From Pedobacter sp. Leaf194 (GTDB taxonomy: Bacteria; Bacteroidota; Bacteroidia; Sphingobacteriales; Sphingobacteriaceae), in assembly GCF_001423945.1 (NCBI RefSeq), contig NZ_LMPU01000008.1, positions 186,001 through 250,000 on the forward strand: 64,000 nt of DNA. The letters run 5' to 3'. The translations under genes were made by a program, and so were the position numbers. Below are positions 1 to 8,845 of the stretch, piece by piece. Under the pieces are notes generated by a model, which was not told the DNA's origin, did not search any database, and worked only from the letters and a program-made list of their open reading frames with translations. Position 1 is the stretch's first letter. The number at the start of each line of letters is the position of its first letter.

Positions 1-1728
1 AGAGGGTGTGGAAAAACAACCATGTTTAAGATGCTAACCACCCCTGCAATTAAAAATTGGAGGCCGAAGACAGCTAGGGATTTGAGTTTGAAGGAAAATG
101 TTCCCTTTATTGCAATTTATATTCCGTCAGATGAGTTATGGAAAGACCAGTTAAAAAGCGTAACCTCCACAATAAAAAACGATGTGCAGTTGGTTGATTT
201 TATTTCCATGGCATTGAACACAACAAATATTTTTTCAAATTTTTGCCAAGGAATTAAAAATCATATTGAATATGCCTATATGGAAAATAATGATAGGAAG
301 ACCAGGGAATTTGAATTTTCCGAAAAGCTTTTGGAACTTTGGTCAATTGAAGAATGTGCTGCGACCCTATCTAGTATCAAGCTTGCCTTGGGAAGCAGAC
401 GAGAGAGGTTGATTGAAAAAGTCAACCAATTTGTTTTCAATAAAAAATATAATCCAAACGAAAATATCGTATTTGAGCAATTTCATTTTGCCGATTTTTT
501 GAGTTCTATTAAAAATGGAATTACAGCATTCGAAAACATTTTTAACGAAGGCAAAGAGCTCAAATGGGCACTCTGCTTTGATGAACTAGAACTGGTATCT
601 AGGGATTTCTTCGATAGCATAATCAAAAAATTAAGAATAGCCCCACCAAATATTGTTTTTAAGCTAAGTGCTAGTCCTTTGACAGAATTTAAAACCGATA
701 TCGCACAAGTATTCCACGACTACGAGGTTGTGAAAATGTGGCCATTTTCATCATCTGAAGAATCAAGATATTCTTTATTTTGTGAGGAAATAGCGAAAGA
801 AAGGATATTTGCCTATCGTGAGAAAAATAATTTAAAAAAATACGTTGAAATTGATTTTACCAGGATTTTTGGTTCACTTGATTATTCGATTTATGCACTT
901 AAGGAATTCAATTTTGAAATTGATAGGACGGCTAATGAAGGTCAAAGAAATTCCTTGACCTGGCACGTATTTAAGGAATTGGCGGCCCATGACACAGGTC
1001 TTAACTTTCAATTGAAGAAGCGTAAAATTGATCCTGATGACCCTGAGCCTAACAATCAAGGCAATTATGATTCCTTCATAAGAAAAGGTAAAGAGATTGC
1101 GATTAACCGTCTAATATTTAGCAAGTTTAAAAGTTCTAAAATCATAAAAGGAAGATCAAGAAAAGAGTATCCGATCTATTACGGTAAAGAAACGATATTT
1201 AAGGTTTGTGAAGGTAATCCGAGATTTATCATTAATATTATCAATGACTTATTAATTAAGACGGAAAAGTATCGAGACATTGACAACCTAACGTTTGCGC
1301 CAGAGGAGCAAGCAAATGTTGTCAAAGGTGTTTCAAGTAGATTCAGAGCTATGCTAAACACTTATCCCACATCGGTAGAATTCAACCGGAGCGTGATTGA
1401 TTTGGAATGGCTAATCAACAAAGTTGGCCAATATTTTGAAACTGAGATTAATTATGGTTTCTTTAAGCTACACCCTGCGAACAGCTTTTTTTTCAAGGAA
1501 GATATTGTCCCAAAACCAATTTTGAGTTTGCTTGAGCTAGGGATTAGTCTAGGTGCATTCGTGAAAATTGACAAAAATGCAAATGATATCGTTAATGACA
1601 GTTCGACGCGTTATCGCTTATCGTATTTATTACACCCAAACTTTAAGCTTCCACTGAGGCTTTATAGTAGCGTTAAGCTGAATAATATATTGACAAACCA
1701 CAAAAACAATCAGTTAAGCCTGGACTAA
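1..1728 (+). CDS. ORC/CDC6-like AAA+ ATPase, 5' end outside window
   Basis: The frame is open from base 1, and the first codons read RGCGKTT, the end of a Walker A P-loop, so the true start lies upstream and the ATG at 22 is internal. Counting from that ATG, a Walker B strand (ALCFDELEL) lies near residues 183-191, a sensor-1-like strand (FKLSAS) near 213-218 and a GNPR sensor-2-like motif near 398. This order fits the ORC/CDC6-type AAA+ ATPases found in bacterial accessory regions. The stop codon overlaps the next ATG (TAATGA-type junction), so the two genes are translationally coupled. The family assignment rests on motifs; a role in defence or replication control is inference. Confidence 0.75.
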   Translation, partial: RGCGKTTMFKMLTTPAIKNWRPKTARDLSLKENVPFIAIYIPSDELWKDQLKSVTSTIKNDVQLVDFISMALNTTNIFSNFCQGIKNHIEYAYMENNDRKTREFEFSEKLLELWSIEECAATLSSIKLALGSRRERLIEKVNQFVFNKKYNPNENIVFEQFHFADFLSSIKNGITAFENIFNEGKELKWALCFDELELVSRDFFDSIIKKLRIAPPNIVFKLSASPLTEFKTDIAQVFHDYEVVKMWPFSSSEESRYSLFCEEIAKERIFAYREKNNLKKYVEIDFTRIFGSLDYSIYALKEFNFEIDRTANEGQRNSLTWHVFKELAAHDTGLNFQLKKRKIDPDDPEPNNQGNYDSFIRKGKEIAINRLIFSKFKSSKIIKGRSRKEYPIYYGKETIFKVCEGNPRFIINIINDLLIKTEKYRDIDNLTFAPEEQANVVKGVSSRFRAMLNTYPTSVEFNRSVIDLEWLINKVGQYFETEINYGFFKLHPANSFFFKEDIVPKPILSLLELGISLGAFVKIDKNANDIVNDSSTRYRLSYLLHPNFKLPLRLYSSVKLNNILTNHKNNQLSLD

Positions 1729-2705
1729 TGAATGTAAATTTTGTAAAACAAATAGAGAGAAAATGCATTTCAAATCTGGCATTTGATTTTATATTCTGTG
1801 CATCAGGATTTGAAAGCAGATGTATCCATATTATCTCTCAACTAGACTGGTCCATAAATGATGCTGCAAAGAAGATTTGTTTTTCCTTTAGTGATAGGAT
1901 AGCACCATCAAAAAAAAGAGCGGATGAGCTGTTTTTCAGTCAAGGATTTAGGTTTTTTCCTGCTGATACCAATAATATTATTGATTATACAAACATTTAT
2001 CATGATCTTTTTTTGGGATCAAAAAAGACGCGCTTAAAAATTCTTTTTGATTATTCATGCATGACAACAATAATGTATGCATCCATTTTGAAGTATTTTA
2101 AGGACTTTTCTTCCCATTTTGATGAGGTGGAAATATATTTTAGTTATACTCAGGCCAAGTACATTGACCCGGGTAAAAGTAAGCCACTCTTCTTTAATCA
2201 GCCTATACCGCTTTTTGATCCAATCCAATCAACAGACAAAAAAATTGCACTTTTAATTGGATTAGGCTATGAAGAAGACAAGGCTCTGGGTTTACATGAA
2301 TATTTTCAAAATGATGATAAGGATATGTATTTGTTTATTACTGGCAAGGTCAGTAGTAGTGAGTTCTTTGAAAAGGTCAGAAAAAATAATGAAAAGTTGA
2401 TTAAAATTACCAAACCTGAAAATATTATCTACTATGATTTGGCAAATATTTCACCTCTCCTTAGTACGATGGAAACATTAATCAACTATTTGATAAGTAC
2501 TAACTATAGAGTCGTCGTCGCACCGATTGGGCCAAAGGTGTTTTCTTTAGCCTCATTACTTGTTAATCTTGTGCATAAGGAAGTTACAACATATAGATTG
2601 AGTGATGGCAAAATGGCTGAACCGTTGGATAAAATACCAGATCTGGGTAAGGATTTGATTGTGACCTTGCTCAATTTCACAAATGAGAAATCTGAACTTT
2701 TTTAA
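1728..2705 (+). CDS. Unknown 325-aa partner of the AAA+ ATPase
   Basis: I do not recognise a named family. Its ATG overlaps the stop of the upstream ATPase gene, so the two are probably made together. The protein opens with a hydrophobic strand followed by CASGFESRC near residues 24-32. It has a second strand with FDYSCMT near residue 105 and a further GLGYE segment near 175. Strands ending in conserved polar loops suggest a Rossmann-like alpha/beta protein. No signal peptide or clear membrane segment is visible. In an accessory region, an ATPase coupled to a small alpha/beta partner is compatible with a two-gene defence module, but this is inference only. Confidence 0.7.
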   Translation: MNVNFVKQIERKCISNLAFDFIFCASGFESRCIHIISQLDWSINDAAKKICFSFSDRIAPSKKRADELFFSQGFRFFPADTNNIIDYTNIYHDLFLGSKKTRLKILFDYSCMTTIMYASILKYFKDFSSHFDEVEIYFSYTQAKYIDPGKSKPLFFNQPIPLFDPIQSTDKKIALLIGLGYEEDKALGLHEYFQNDDKDMYLFITGKVSSSEFFEKVRKNNEKLIKITKPENIIYYDLANISPLLSTMETLINYLISTNYRVVVAPIGPKVFSLASLLVNLVHKEVTTYRLSDGKMAEPLDKIPDLGKDLIVTLLNFTNEKSELF

Positions 2706-3071
2706 GCAAATTATTTAATAAAAAATTTATCTAGTTGATTTAAATGTAAACCTAGAGCCCAAAAAATCGTTATTTATATGGTGGGGATATTCGAATCGTT
2801 ATTTAGATAATTTTCGACATAAGTTTTTCTTAATATAGCATATTGAATAAATACCCATATAGCTCGATCCCAGCCCCGTCCGCTTCCTGATGTGAATATT
2901 TCGCTCAGATTTTGGCAGCAGCTAGCGTCCACCTTTCACAACAACGAAAACCTTGCTTGCAGCCACTACTTGTAATATATTGTTTTGTTGCTTAAAGTTT
3001 TATAGTACCAATGCGCATCATTGTGCCTGAGCAGGTATTTCCAAGCTCAACATAGGTAATCTACCACCAAA
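2706..3071. other. Intergenic gap between convergent genes
   Basis: No convincing ORF. The stretch is AT-rich up to about 2865 and more GC-rich from 2865 to 2960. A short segment near 2868-2890 resembles the 3' half of a tRNA T-arm plus acceptor, but no tRNA body precedes it. Confidence 0.5.
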
Positions 3072-4616
3072 TCAGTCAGTATCTCGAACAATACCATTTC
3101 TCAAAGTATTTAGAAGCGCTTGATGCATAAACCAGTAAGGATTGGGCCGTTTAACATAGAATTTATCATCCAACGAATTTTTAAAAAGATTAGTCATTCG
3201 GTAACCTCCTTCGACTGAGGAAATGAGTGCACCTCTCAAGATCGTGTTATGTTCATTGCTAATTTCAAAATGGATGTTATTAGAGTTCTCCAAATTCTTC
3301 AGAACAACATAATCACCCACAATAAATGGCACAGACCACTGGATAAGCAGTTTAGAATGTGGGTCGTTGTAGCTATCTGCCTCGGATTGTTCATAATCAG
3401 AATTAAATTCTTTGGATAACCTCAAAAGCTCTGGAGTCAGATCCTCCACTCTCGGATAAAACTGCCTCAAAACATGAATCATGATTAAAAATGGGAAATC
3501 CCTGTCATAAAACCTTCTCCCGTTTAAAATTTCAAAAACCCCTGTTGGCATTTCATAAGTCCTAAGCTTAGTAAAATTTCGGACCTTAATGGATTCAATA
3601 GTAATAAGCCCTTTAATCATGTATTGCAAAACCTTTGCAAACTCGGGTTCTATCCGAGAAATATTATATATAGAATTTGGTGAACCTTCGATATCACCAC
3701 CCATACGATGAATTATATTTTTAATAAAAAATGATGCAGCATTTTCGCTTAAGTAAAACCTAAAATCAAACTTATAAATTTCAGAGGAGTAAAATTTATT
3801 TATATAACCCTGAAAATCAACTGAAGGACCATATTTATGAACAAAGATGTGGTGTATATTGGCAATATCGCATACAAAAATCACTTTATTAAATCCAAAC
3901 TTATTTTCTTCAGTTTCGCCCTCGTGATGTGCCGAAAAAATATTGAATAACCGAAAAATATGATCTGGATCTAGCCTATCCATATCATCGATGATTAAAA
4001 CAATTTCCTTCCCACCCCTAGCCTTTCTTATCCTTTTCAGGAATTCACGAATTCGGCCAGTAAGGCCATCAATTTCTCTAATTGAGCCGGAACGTAGCTT
4101 CTCCTCAGCAAGATACTTAATGATAATCTCCTGTTCATTTATCGATAAACCGTTTTTATGTTTAGCAATCTGGTTGAAAGCATTTTTTAGCTCAACAATC
4201 AGTTCAGATTCTAACTGCGAACCTGGGAGTAATTTAGACAAGGCAGGTAGAAATGGAAAAACGTCAAGTTTAGCATCTAACCACATCTTGCCAGCAACCA
4301 GCAAATCGACATCCTGTTTATCAAGGGCGATTTCTTCACCGAAATTCTCCATCAGATAGGTCAGTAAATCATGCTTTATCAGTTCAAAGATATCTTCATT
4401 ACTAGAAACACTATAGTCAACTGGATAGAGTTTGATGCTAATGTACTCTGTAGTAGTATCAAAAAATTGTTTTAGAAAGTAAGTTTTTCCAGCGCCAAAA
4501 GGTGCTGAAAACAATATCCGCTTATTGTGCTTTGGTTTAAGATGAAGTTCAAAGTCTTCGGTAATACCACTGCCATCGATATAATAATCTGCTGGCCTAT
4601 CTCGTATATCTGACAT
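3072..4616 (-). CDS. KAP-family P-loop NTPase
   Basis: This 514-aa protein has Walker A (APFGAGKT, residues 38-45) and a Walker B strand followed by DDMDRL near 205-214. The [DE]D-[LM]-D-R signature typifies the KAP family of STAND-related P-loop NTPases. The second half (about 290-514) is helical with no catalytic motif that I recognise. KAP proteins in bacteria are often membrane-linked or encoded on mobile and defence loci; no obvious membrane span is inserted in the NTPase domain here. The gene stands alone on the minus strand, convergent with the ATPase pair. Biological role unknown. Confidence 0.8.
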   Translation of the reverse strand: MSDIRDRPADYYIDGSGITEDFELHLKPKHNKRILFSAPFGAGKTYFLKQFFDTTTEYISIKLYPVDYSVSSNEDIFELIKHDLLTYLMENFGEEIALDKQDVDLLVAGKMWLDAKLDVFPFLPALSKLLPGSQLESELIVELKNAFNQIAKHKNGLSINEQEIIIKYLAEEKLRSGSIREIDGLTGRIREFLKRIRKARGGKEIVLIIDDMDRLDPDHIFRLFNIFSAHHEGETEENKFGFNKVIFVCDIANIHHIFVHKYGPSVDFQGYINKFYSSEIYKFDFRFYLSENAASFFIKNIIHRMGGDIEGSPNSIYNISRIEPEFAKVLQYMIKGLITIESIKVRNFTKLRTYEMPTGVFEILNGRRFYDRDFPFLIMIHVLRQFYPRVEDLTPELLRLSKEFNSDYEQSEADSYNDPHSKLLIQWSVPFIVGDYVVLKNLENSNNIHFEISNEHNTILRGALISSVEGGYRMTNLFKNSLDDKFYVKRPNPYWFMHQALLNTLRNGIVRDTD

Positions 4617-4896
4617 AACTTAAAAAGAGATTTATAATTTTCTTCACGCACCTTAGCTATTATTTTTCAGCAAGCTTTAGATGCCGACCCATCAACTTAA
4701 CTTTGTGAAAAAAAAAGATAATGCATATTTATATATTTTTTTCAGAAATCCATGAACAAAGCGGCAAATGAACAGTAATCTTTTCAAAAGACTTTACTTA
4801 CAGTAAATTGCGTTAAAAGGCTATCACCCAGTATAAAATGTGATTATCAGCGTTGGCCTGTTCCATTTTTTCATTCTATTAATGGAAATATGGGAC

Positions 4897-5379
4897 CTAA
4901 AAGCCATATTTTCTTTTTTGGTCATCAGGGTTCCAAGCGTCACTATCCTCAATTCGTTTGGCGACAAGCTGTTGCATTTCATCCAAGTAGCGTGTTTTGC
5001 TCATTGATTTGCGCCTTTTAATATCTGCAAAGCGCTTGAAATAGCCAGAGATATTTACCGGAAGAGCTTGCCCAAAAAACTCCATGAGTTCGGATAAGCT
5101 GATTTTGCCCCCATTTACCTGACCAGTTTCGTAAACACCATAAACCAGTTCCACCATGTTGACGGCCTCCCCTGTCCATTTTAATTCTTTAAATGCATTC
5201 TTTAGCGAAGCATCTTCCCCACCTTTTTGCATTTCGATTTCCTTTTTGATTAATTCTTGAAGCCTTTCAGAGGCGATAAACTTAGAAAAAAGGTAATCAG
5301 CAACAGTAGAGAAAAACGGGTCTACATCCGGTACTTCGATAAATCCGACAAGCTGGCTACCTCCATTTCTTGTAAAATG
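4897..5379 (-). pseudogene. rteC: Truncated rteC (C-terminal part)
   Basis: The frame is open from 5379 to 4897 but is closed upstream by TGA at 5380-5382, and its first ATG is only at 5232. The readable product covers the RteC C-terminal domain: a WTGEAVNMVELVYGVY helix, an N-G-G-K segment, FKRFADIKRRKS and TRYLDEMQ. The same elements occur in the intact 281-aa RteC encoded at 18989-19834. About the first 120 residues of the family are missing, so this looks like an N-terminally deleted remnant. Intact RteC proteins regulate excision and transfer of Bacteroidota conjugative elements; this copy probably marks an older element or a duplicated end. Confidence 0.75.
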
Positions 5380-5561
5380 TCACGGTATAACCTTTACAAA
5401 AAATGAGACTTGTTTAACTTAATCTGTGCTAGATATCCTCATAGCGTCATACCGGATTGATACACTTTAAAGCACTAACTGAAGTCCGGGATTTGCCAAA
5501 CAGATTTTCGTGCATAGCCTAAGCTCGGGCCCGGGGCTTGAGAGATAAATAGAACGAAAAA

Positions 5562-5592
5562 TTAGCTTCTGTGAATCGCTCACAGAAGCTAA
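5562..5592 (-). terminator. Rho-independent terminator of radC
   Basis: A perfect 13-bp stem (TTAGCTTCTGTGA and its complement) with a 5-nt loop, followed on the minus strand by a T-rich tract. It sits directly after the radC stop codon. Confidence 0.9.
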
Positions 5593-5595
5593 AAA

Positions 5596-6051
5596 CTACA
5601 TTATCCCTTCATCTTTAAAGCTTAGGTAAGTATCAGGGCAAACTATGATATGATCAAGCAGCTTGATTTCTAGCAGCTTGCCCACCTCAACGAGTCGTCG
5701 GGTAAGGGCAATATCAGCCTCACTGGCATCCGATTCTCCCGAAGGATGGTTATGGGAAAGAATGATGCCACTTGCACAAGCTTTGAGCGCAATCGCAAAG
5801 ATAATCTTTGCATCTGCAACTGTCCCAGAAATTCCCCCTTGAGAGATATTCACCATGCCAAGCACCTCATTCCTCCGGTTAAGCAACAAAATTTTGAATT
5901 CTTCTAAAAGCTCAATTCTATCCAGGTTCCAGTTACTGAGCAGAACATGGTAAGCTCTAAGCGAACAGTCGATTTCCGGTCTTTGAGAAGCTTTAAACTT
6001 TGGTTTGTAGCTGATTTCGATTTCGGCTAGCTGATACAATGCATTTTCCAT
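5596..6051 (-). CDS. radC: RadC-family JAB/MPN domain protein, element type
   Basis: A 151-aa protein made mostly of the JAB/MPN-like domain. The JAMM-type metal motif is present: H100-N-H102-P-S-G with D113 ten residues after the second histidine. It lacks the N-terminal helix-hairpin-helix region of chromosomal RadC, as do the short RadC proteins common on Bacteroidota mobile elements. RadC is named for DNA repair but its biochemical role is unsettled. It ends at a strong terminator and is a single-gene unit. The start ATG at 6051 fits the family length. Confidence 0.9.
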   Translation of the reverse strand: MENALYQLAEIEISYKPKFKASQRPEIDCSLRAYHVLLSNWNLDRIELLEEFKILLLNRRNEVLGMVNISQGGISGTVADAKIIFAIALKACASGIILSHNHPSGESDASEADIALTRRLVEVGKLLEIKLLDHIIVCPDTYLSFKDEGIM

Positions 6052-6657
6052 AATATTTTAATTTAATTATGGTGCCGCCACAGGTTTTACGACCGCCAAA
6101 GCATGAAGAAGCAACGGAATAAATGGGAATGCGGGGATTGCCACAGGCGGGTTTATGCCGGAATTTCTTCTGCGTGCCGGTTGTTGAACCTAAATTTGTA
6201 CCGGATTAATTGAAGTCTCCGACATAATATTATTAAAATCAAGAAAGCTTTAACAGTAAAATTCACAATCACCCTAATTTTTGATTTCGGCGAATTGAAC
6301 GGAGGTTTCGGGCTATTTAGAGTGAGTCAACTAAATATTATACCTGGAAAATAATATTCTCTGCTTAATAAATATGATCTATCCTTCGACTGACAATCGT
6401 TGACTTCATAGCAATATCAGGGTACAAATGATGAAATCCATAAGTGTAGAGATCCGCAACAGCTTCACTCATAACTCAAAGTCAATGAATATCTTTAATT
6501 CATTGACTTTGAATCGTGTAGTAAAAATAATCTCTCAACAAAAGTATACCAGGAGGATTCTAAAAGTAAAGAAAGTACGAATGTTCAAAACTTCATGATT
6601 TTCGGTTTTAAAATATTTGTTATCTTTAGCGATTAATTCACTTAAAAACAGAACGTT
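6052..6657. other. Gap of about 600 bp with one inverted repeat
   Basis: No gene of normal length. A 36-codon plus-strand ORF from 6102 encodes a WECGDCHRR segment resembling half a zinc ribbon, too little to support a call. The main structure is the inverted repeat at 6477-6511, listed separately. Confidence 0.5.
6477..6511. repeat. Perfect 14-bp inverted repeat
   Basis: CAAAGTCAATGAAT is followed after 7 nt by its exact reverse complement. No T-tract follows on either strand, so it may be an operator or a mobile-element scar rather than a terminator. Confidence 0.6.
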
Positions 6658-6789
6658 ATGGGAATCAAACCAGGTCCAAAAAGAACCGCTGTATCTACCG
6701 GAAAACCGGATAAACGTCAGCATGACAACAAGGAAACACCAGGTAACACGCCATCACTGAAGCCTCATAAGCATACAAAAGGAAAATGA
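6658..6789 (+). CDS. Small basic protein, 43 aa
   Basis: ATG at 6658 opens a 43-codon frame rich in Lys, Pro, His and Thr, with the opening MGIKPGPKRT and the ending HKHTKGK. It has no hydrophobic segment and is strongly basic. A TATCTTTA element lies about 30 nt upstream, loosely resembling the Bacteroidota -7 box. The bidirectional hairpin at 6881-6907 separates it from the convergent H1-like gene. It may bind nucleic acid, but no family is recognised. Confidence 0.45.
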   Translation: MGIKPGPKRTAVSTGKPDKRQHDNKETPGNTPSLKPHKHTKGK

Positions 6790-6880
6790 GGTTCTCAATC
6801 ATAATTTATGAACCACTCAAGGAAATTTTTAGTCTGTGTACTAGGAGCGGTAATTTTTTTTTAAAACCTGCTAGCTAAAA

Positions 6881-6907
6881 AAGCCGTGATCGAAGTGACC
6901 ACGGCTT
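6881..6907 (-). terminator. Terminator of the H1-like gene
   Basis: An 11-bp stem with one G-U pair (AAGCCGTGGTC on the minus strand) and a 5-nt loop. On the minus strand a run of T follows, placing it directly downstream of the H1-like gene. Confidence 0.9.
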
Positions 6908-6926
6908 GCAAGCTTAATTCGTTTTG

Positions 6927-7106
6927 TTACTTTGCAGAATTTTTCTTTTCTGTTACTTCAGCGCGTATTTCCTGCGCTAGAACCTTCAGTTCCTGCATTG
7001 CCTTGCGAACTCTGGTACCAGCAGCACCATTATTGGCATCATGAAACTTGGTTACATCAGTCTCCACAGCTGAAACCAGTTCTTTTAATTTTGAAAATTT
7101 GTCCAT
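6927..7106 (-). CDS. Histone H1/Hc1-like nucleoid protein
   Basis: A 59-aa protein with the Bacteroidota H1-like pattern: MDKFSKLKELV at the start, then AGTRVRKAMQEL near residues 29-40 and LAQEIRAEV near 43-51, ending in a Lys-rich tail. These small helical basic proteins coat DNA and are named after chlamydial Hc1. The gene is too short for most ORF callers. It is a single unit ending in the strong hairpin at 6881-6907. ATG at 7106 is the only sensible start. Such genes are common both on Bacteroidota chromosomes and near mobile elements. Confidence 0.85.
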   Translation of the reverse strand: MDKFSKLKELVSAVETDVTKFHDANNGAAGTRVRKAMQELKVLAQEIRAEVTEKKNSAK

Positions 7107-7183
7107 TTTTCTTGTTTTTGTTATCAGGCTTTCGCCAATAAGTTTATTAATAGTTTTTTTTATGTCTAATGTAAGAAAAGATT

Positions 7184-8845
7184 TTAAAGTCCGACACTTT
7201 GCTCCTTGCCGGCGACCTTCGCTTTTGTGTTGGACTTATCGGATATTTTCTCATTTATCTGTTCTTTCAAGAACTGTTCACGCTTTTCGCTTTTACCCTC
7301 AAGATTGAAAACATTCAATTGGCTATAACGTGGAACTGCTTCAATTTTAAGCGCTAAAAGGTTACCATCTTTTTCGATAGAAACTGCTGCACGGTCACCA
7401 TTTTTGAGACTTGACTCCAGCTTCTCGCTCAATTTTTCGTTCGCTAATTCTTTAAATGGGAACCTTTCCAATACCTCTTTAAGATCAAAGCCATAGGAAG
7501 GGTCGTGATATTGGTTGACATTAAAATTCATATACTTATCCCTTGGACCATCCAGGTCAAGCTTCATCCATGCTTTATAGGCCGCACCCTCCTTCGACAA
7601 CATATCATCGCGATACACCGCCCTACCTTCTATCAGGTTAAGTGCTTGTGAGGCAGAAAATCCCTTACCCCTGTCTAACCAGAACGTCTGCCCTACGGGT
7701 GGGTTTCTGAGTATCCGTGAAAAATCTTTGTCGACAAAAGAAATCTTGCCCTCGTCCATGGCAGCCATCCTATTGCTGTTTTGCTCTGAGGTACCGATTG
7801 CCAGTTCCGCCTTGCCGGTCTGCTTTTTAAAAACATCAATCGCCTGCGCAGCATTATCATATTTTATTACTGTGTTCTTTCCCTGATCGATGGATGGAGC
7901 AATAATAAGATAGGACTGGTCTTTTTCAAGTCCCTTACCTTCGGTAAGCATTACTTCAAATTTATTAAGGTAATAAAAATCTGACTGAGAAGACTGCCTG
8001 AAAAAGAGTTGGAAGTCAACCTGTCCTTTTGTTCCCGTCATTCGGTCATTAAGCTCAAACTCGGGCACATTATTTTTCATTTGCATTTCCATCTTTTCAT
8101 GCAAATGCTCGGGGAACCCAAGTGAAGAGAGTTCGGTTTTCAATGATTCTAGATTCTTTTGGTTCATAATATTTGGATTATTAAATTGTTGTAAATAACA
8201 TTGCCAGCTAAACTGTTCAAGTGTTTTTAAACTTTGGCCGTGCTTTTCCACATCCCGGAAGTCTACCCATGGTGGAAAAAAAATTTTGCTGTCATATCCC
8301 TGAGATTTTCTTGCGTGTCCCTGGACAATATGGTCGAGTGGAGTACCGGTTAAGTAGGATTTTTCAAGCCTCATAGCGATTCCTTCTACCCTTGAATCCT
8401 CAGATAGCCCACTATCATCGCCTCTTCCGCGAAACTTAGCTAGTTCGCTAAGCACCCGATCCATTGCTTGTTGCTGAGATGCAAACAGGCGATAGTCTTC
8501 AACCTCTGCCCGCCCATAATTCTTCCAGTTCAATACTTTCATGCGTCCTTCTAGCACCGCAGAATGCACGCCATTATTTTCCATGGCTCCATGATTGATG
8601 ACCGGTTGCTCAATTATAAGGGCGTAGGAGGCCAAACTGATTTTCATTTCTGGATTGCTGGAGAGGATCAGTTCTATTTTAACCTGTTTACCAGCGAGCT
8701 GCTTATCCAGTAATAGGGTCGGCTCTTCCCATGGGGCATCGTATAATTTTGAGACAAAAGGGACCAGCGATTTATCAAAGAGACCGAGTTGTTGAATTTG
8801 CTCAGATACGTCTGCGATTTGCTGCGCTTTGTGACGGCTAATCAT
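7184..8845 (-). CDS. Tra-operon distal protein, 553 aa, unknown function
   Basis: The ATG at 8845 overlaps the traM stop by 8 bases, so it is translated with the tra operon and is its last gene. No signal peptide or membrane span is visible, suggesting a cytosolic protein. The C-terminal part (about 440-520) carries the YGFDLKEVLERFPFKELAN pattern seen in large Bacteroidota element proteins such as the DUF3945/DUF4099 group. It occupies the place where traN (the VirB9-like outer-membrane component) normally stands but shows no TraN features. Function in transfer is inferred from position only. Confidence 0.75.
   Translation of the reverse strand: MISRHKAQQIADVSEQIQQLGLFDKSLVPFVSKLYDAPWEEPTLLLDKQLAGKQVKIELILSSNPEMKISLASYALIIEQPVINHGAMENNGVHSAVLEGRMKVLNWKNYGRAEVEDYRLFASQQQAMDRVLSELAKFRGRGDDSGLSEDSRVEGIAMRLEKSYLTGTPLDHIVQGHARKSQGYDSKIFFPPWVDFRDVEKHGQSLKTLEQFSWQCYLQQFNNPNIMNQKNLESLKTELSSLGFPEHLHEKMEMQMKNNVPEFELNDRMTGTKGQVDFQLFFRQSSQSDFYYLNKFEVMLTEGKGLEKDQSYLIIAPSIDQGKNTVIKYDNAAQAIDVFKKQTGKAELAIGTSEQNSNRMAAMDEGKISFVDKDFSRILRNPPVGQTFWLDRGKGFSASQALNLIEGRAVYRDDMLSKEGAAYKAWMKLDLDGPRDKYMNFNVNQYHDPSYGFDLKEVLERFPFKELANEKLSEKLESSLKNGDRAAVSIEKDGNLLALKIEAVPRYSQLNVFNLEGKSEKREQFLKEQINEKISDKSNTKAKVAGKEQSVGL

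Noticed and set aside
2868..2890. Segment like the 3' half of a tRNA T-arm and acceptor (possible attachment site)
   Set aside because: No anticodon or D-arm sequence upstream and no matching copy seen elsewhere in the window.
5521..5539. GC-rich palindrome AAGCTCGGGCCCGGGGCTT
   Set aside because: Short and without T-tract; no assignable role beyond a possible weak hairpin between the rteC remnant and radC.
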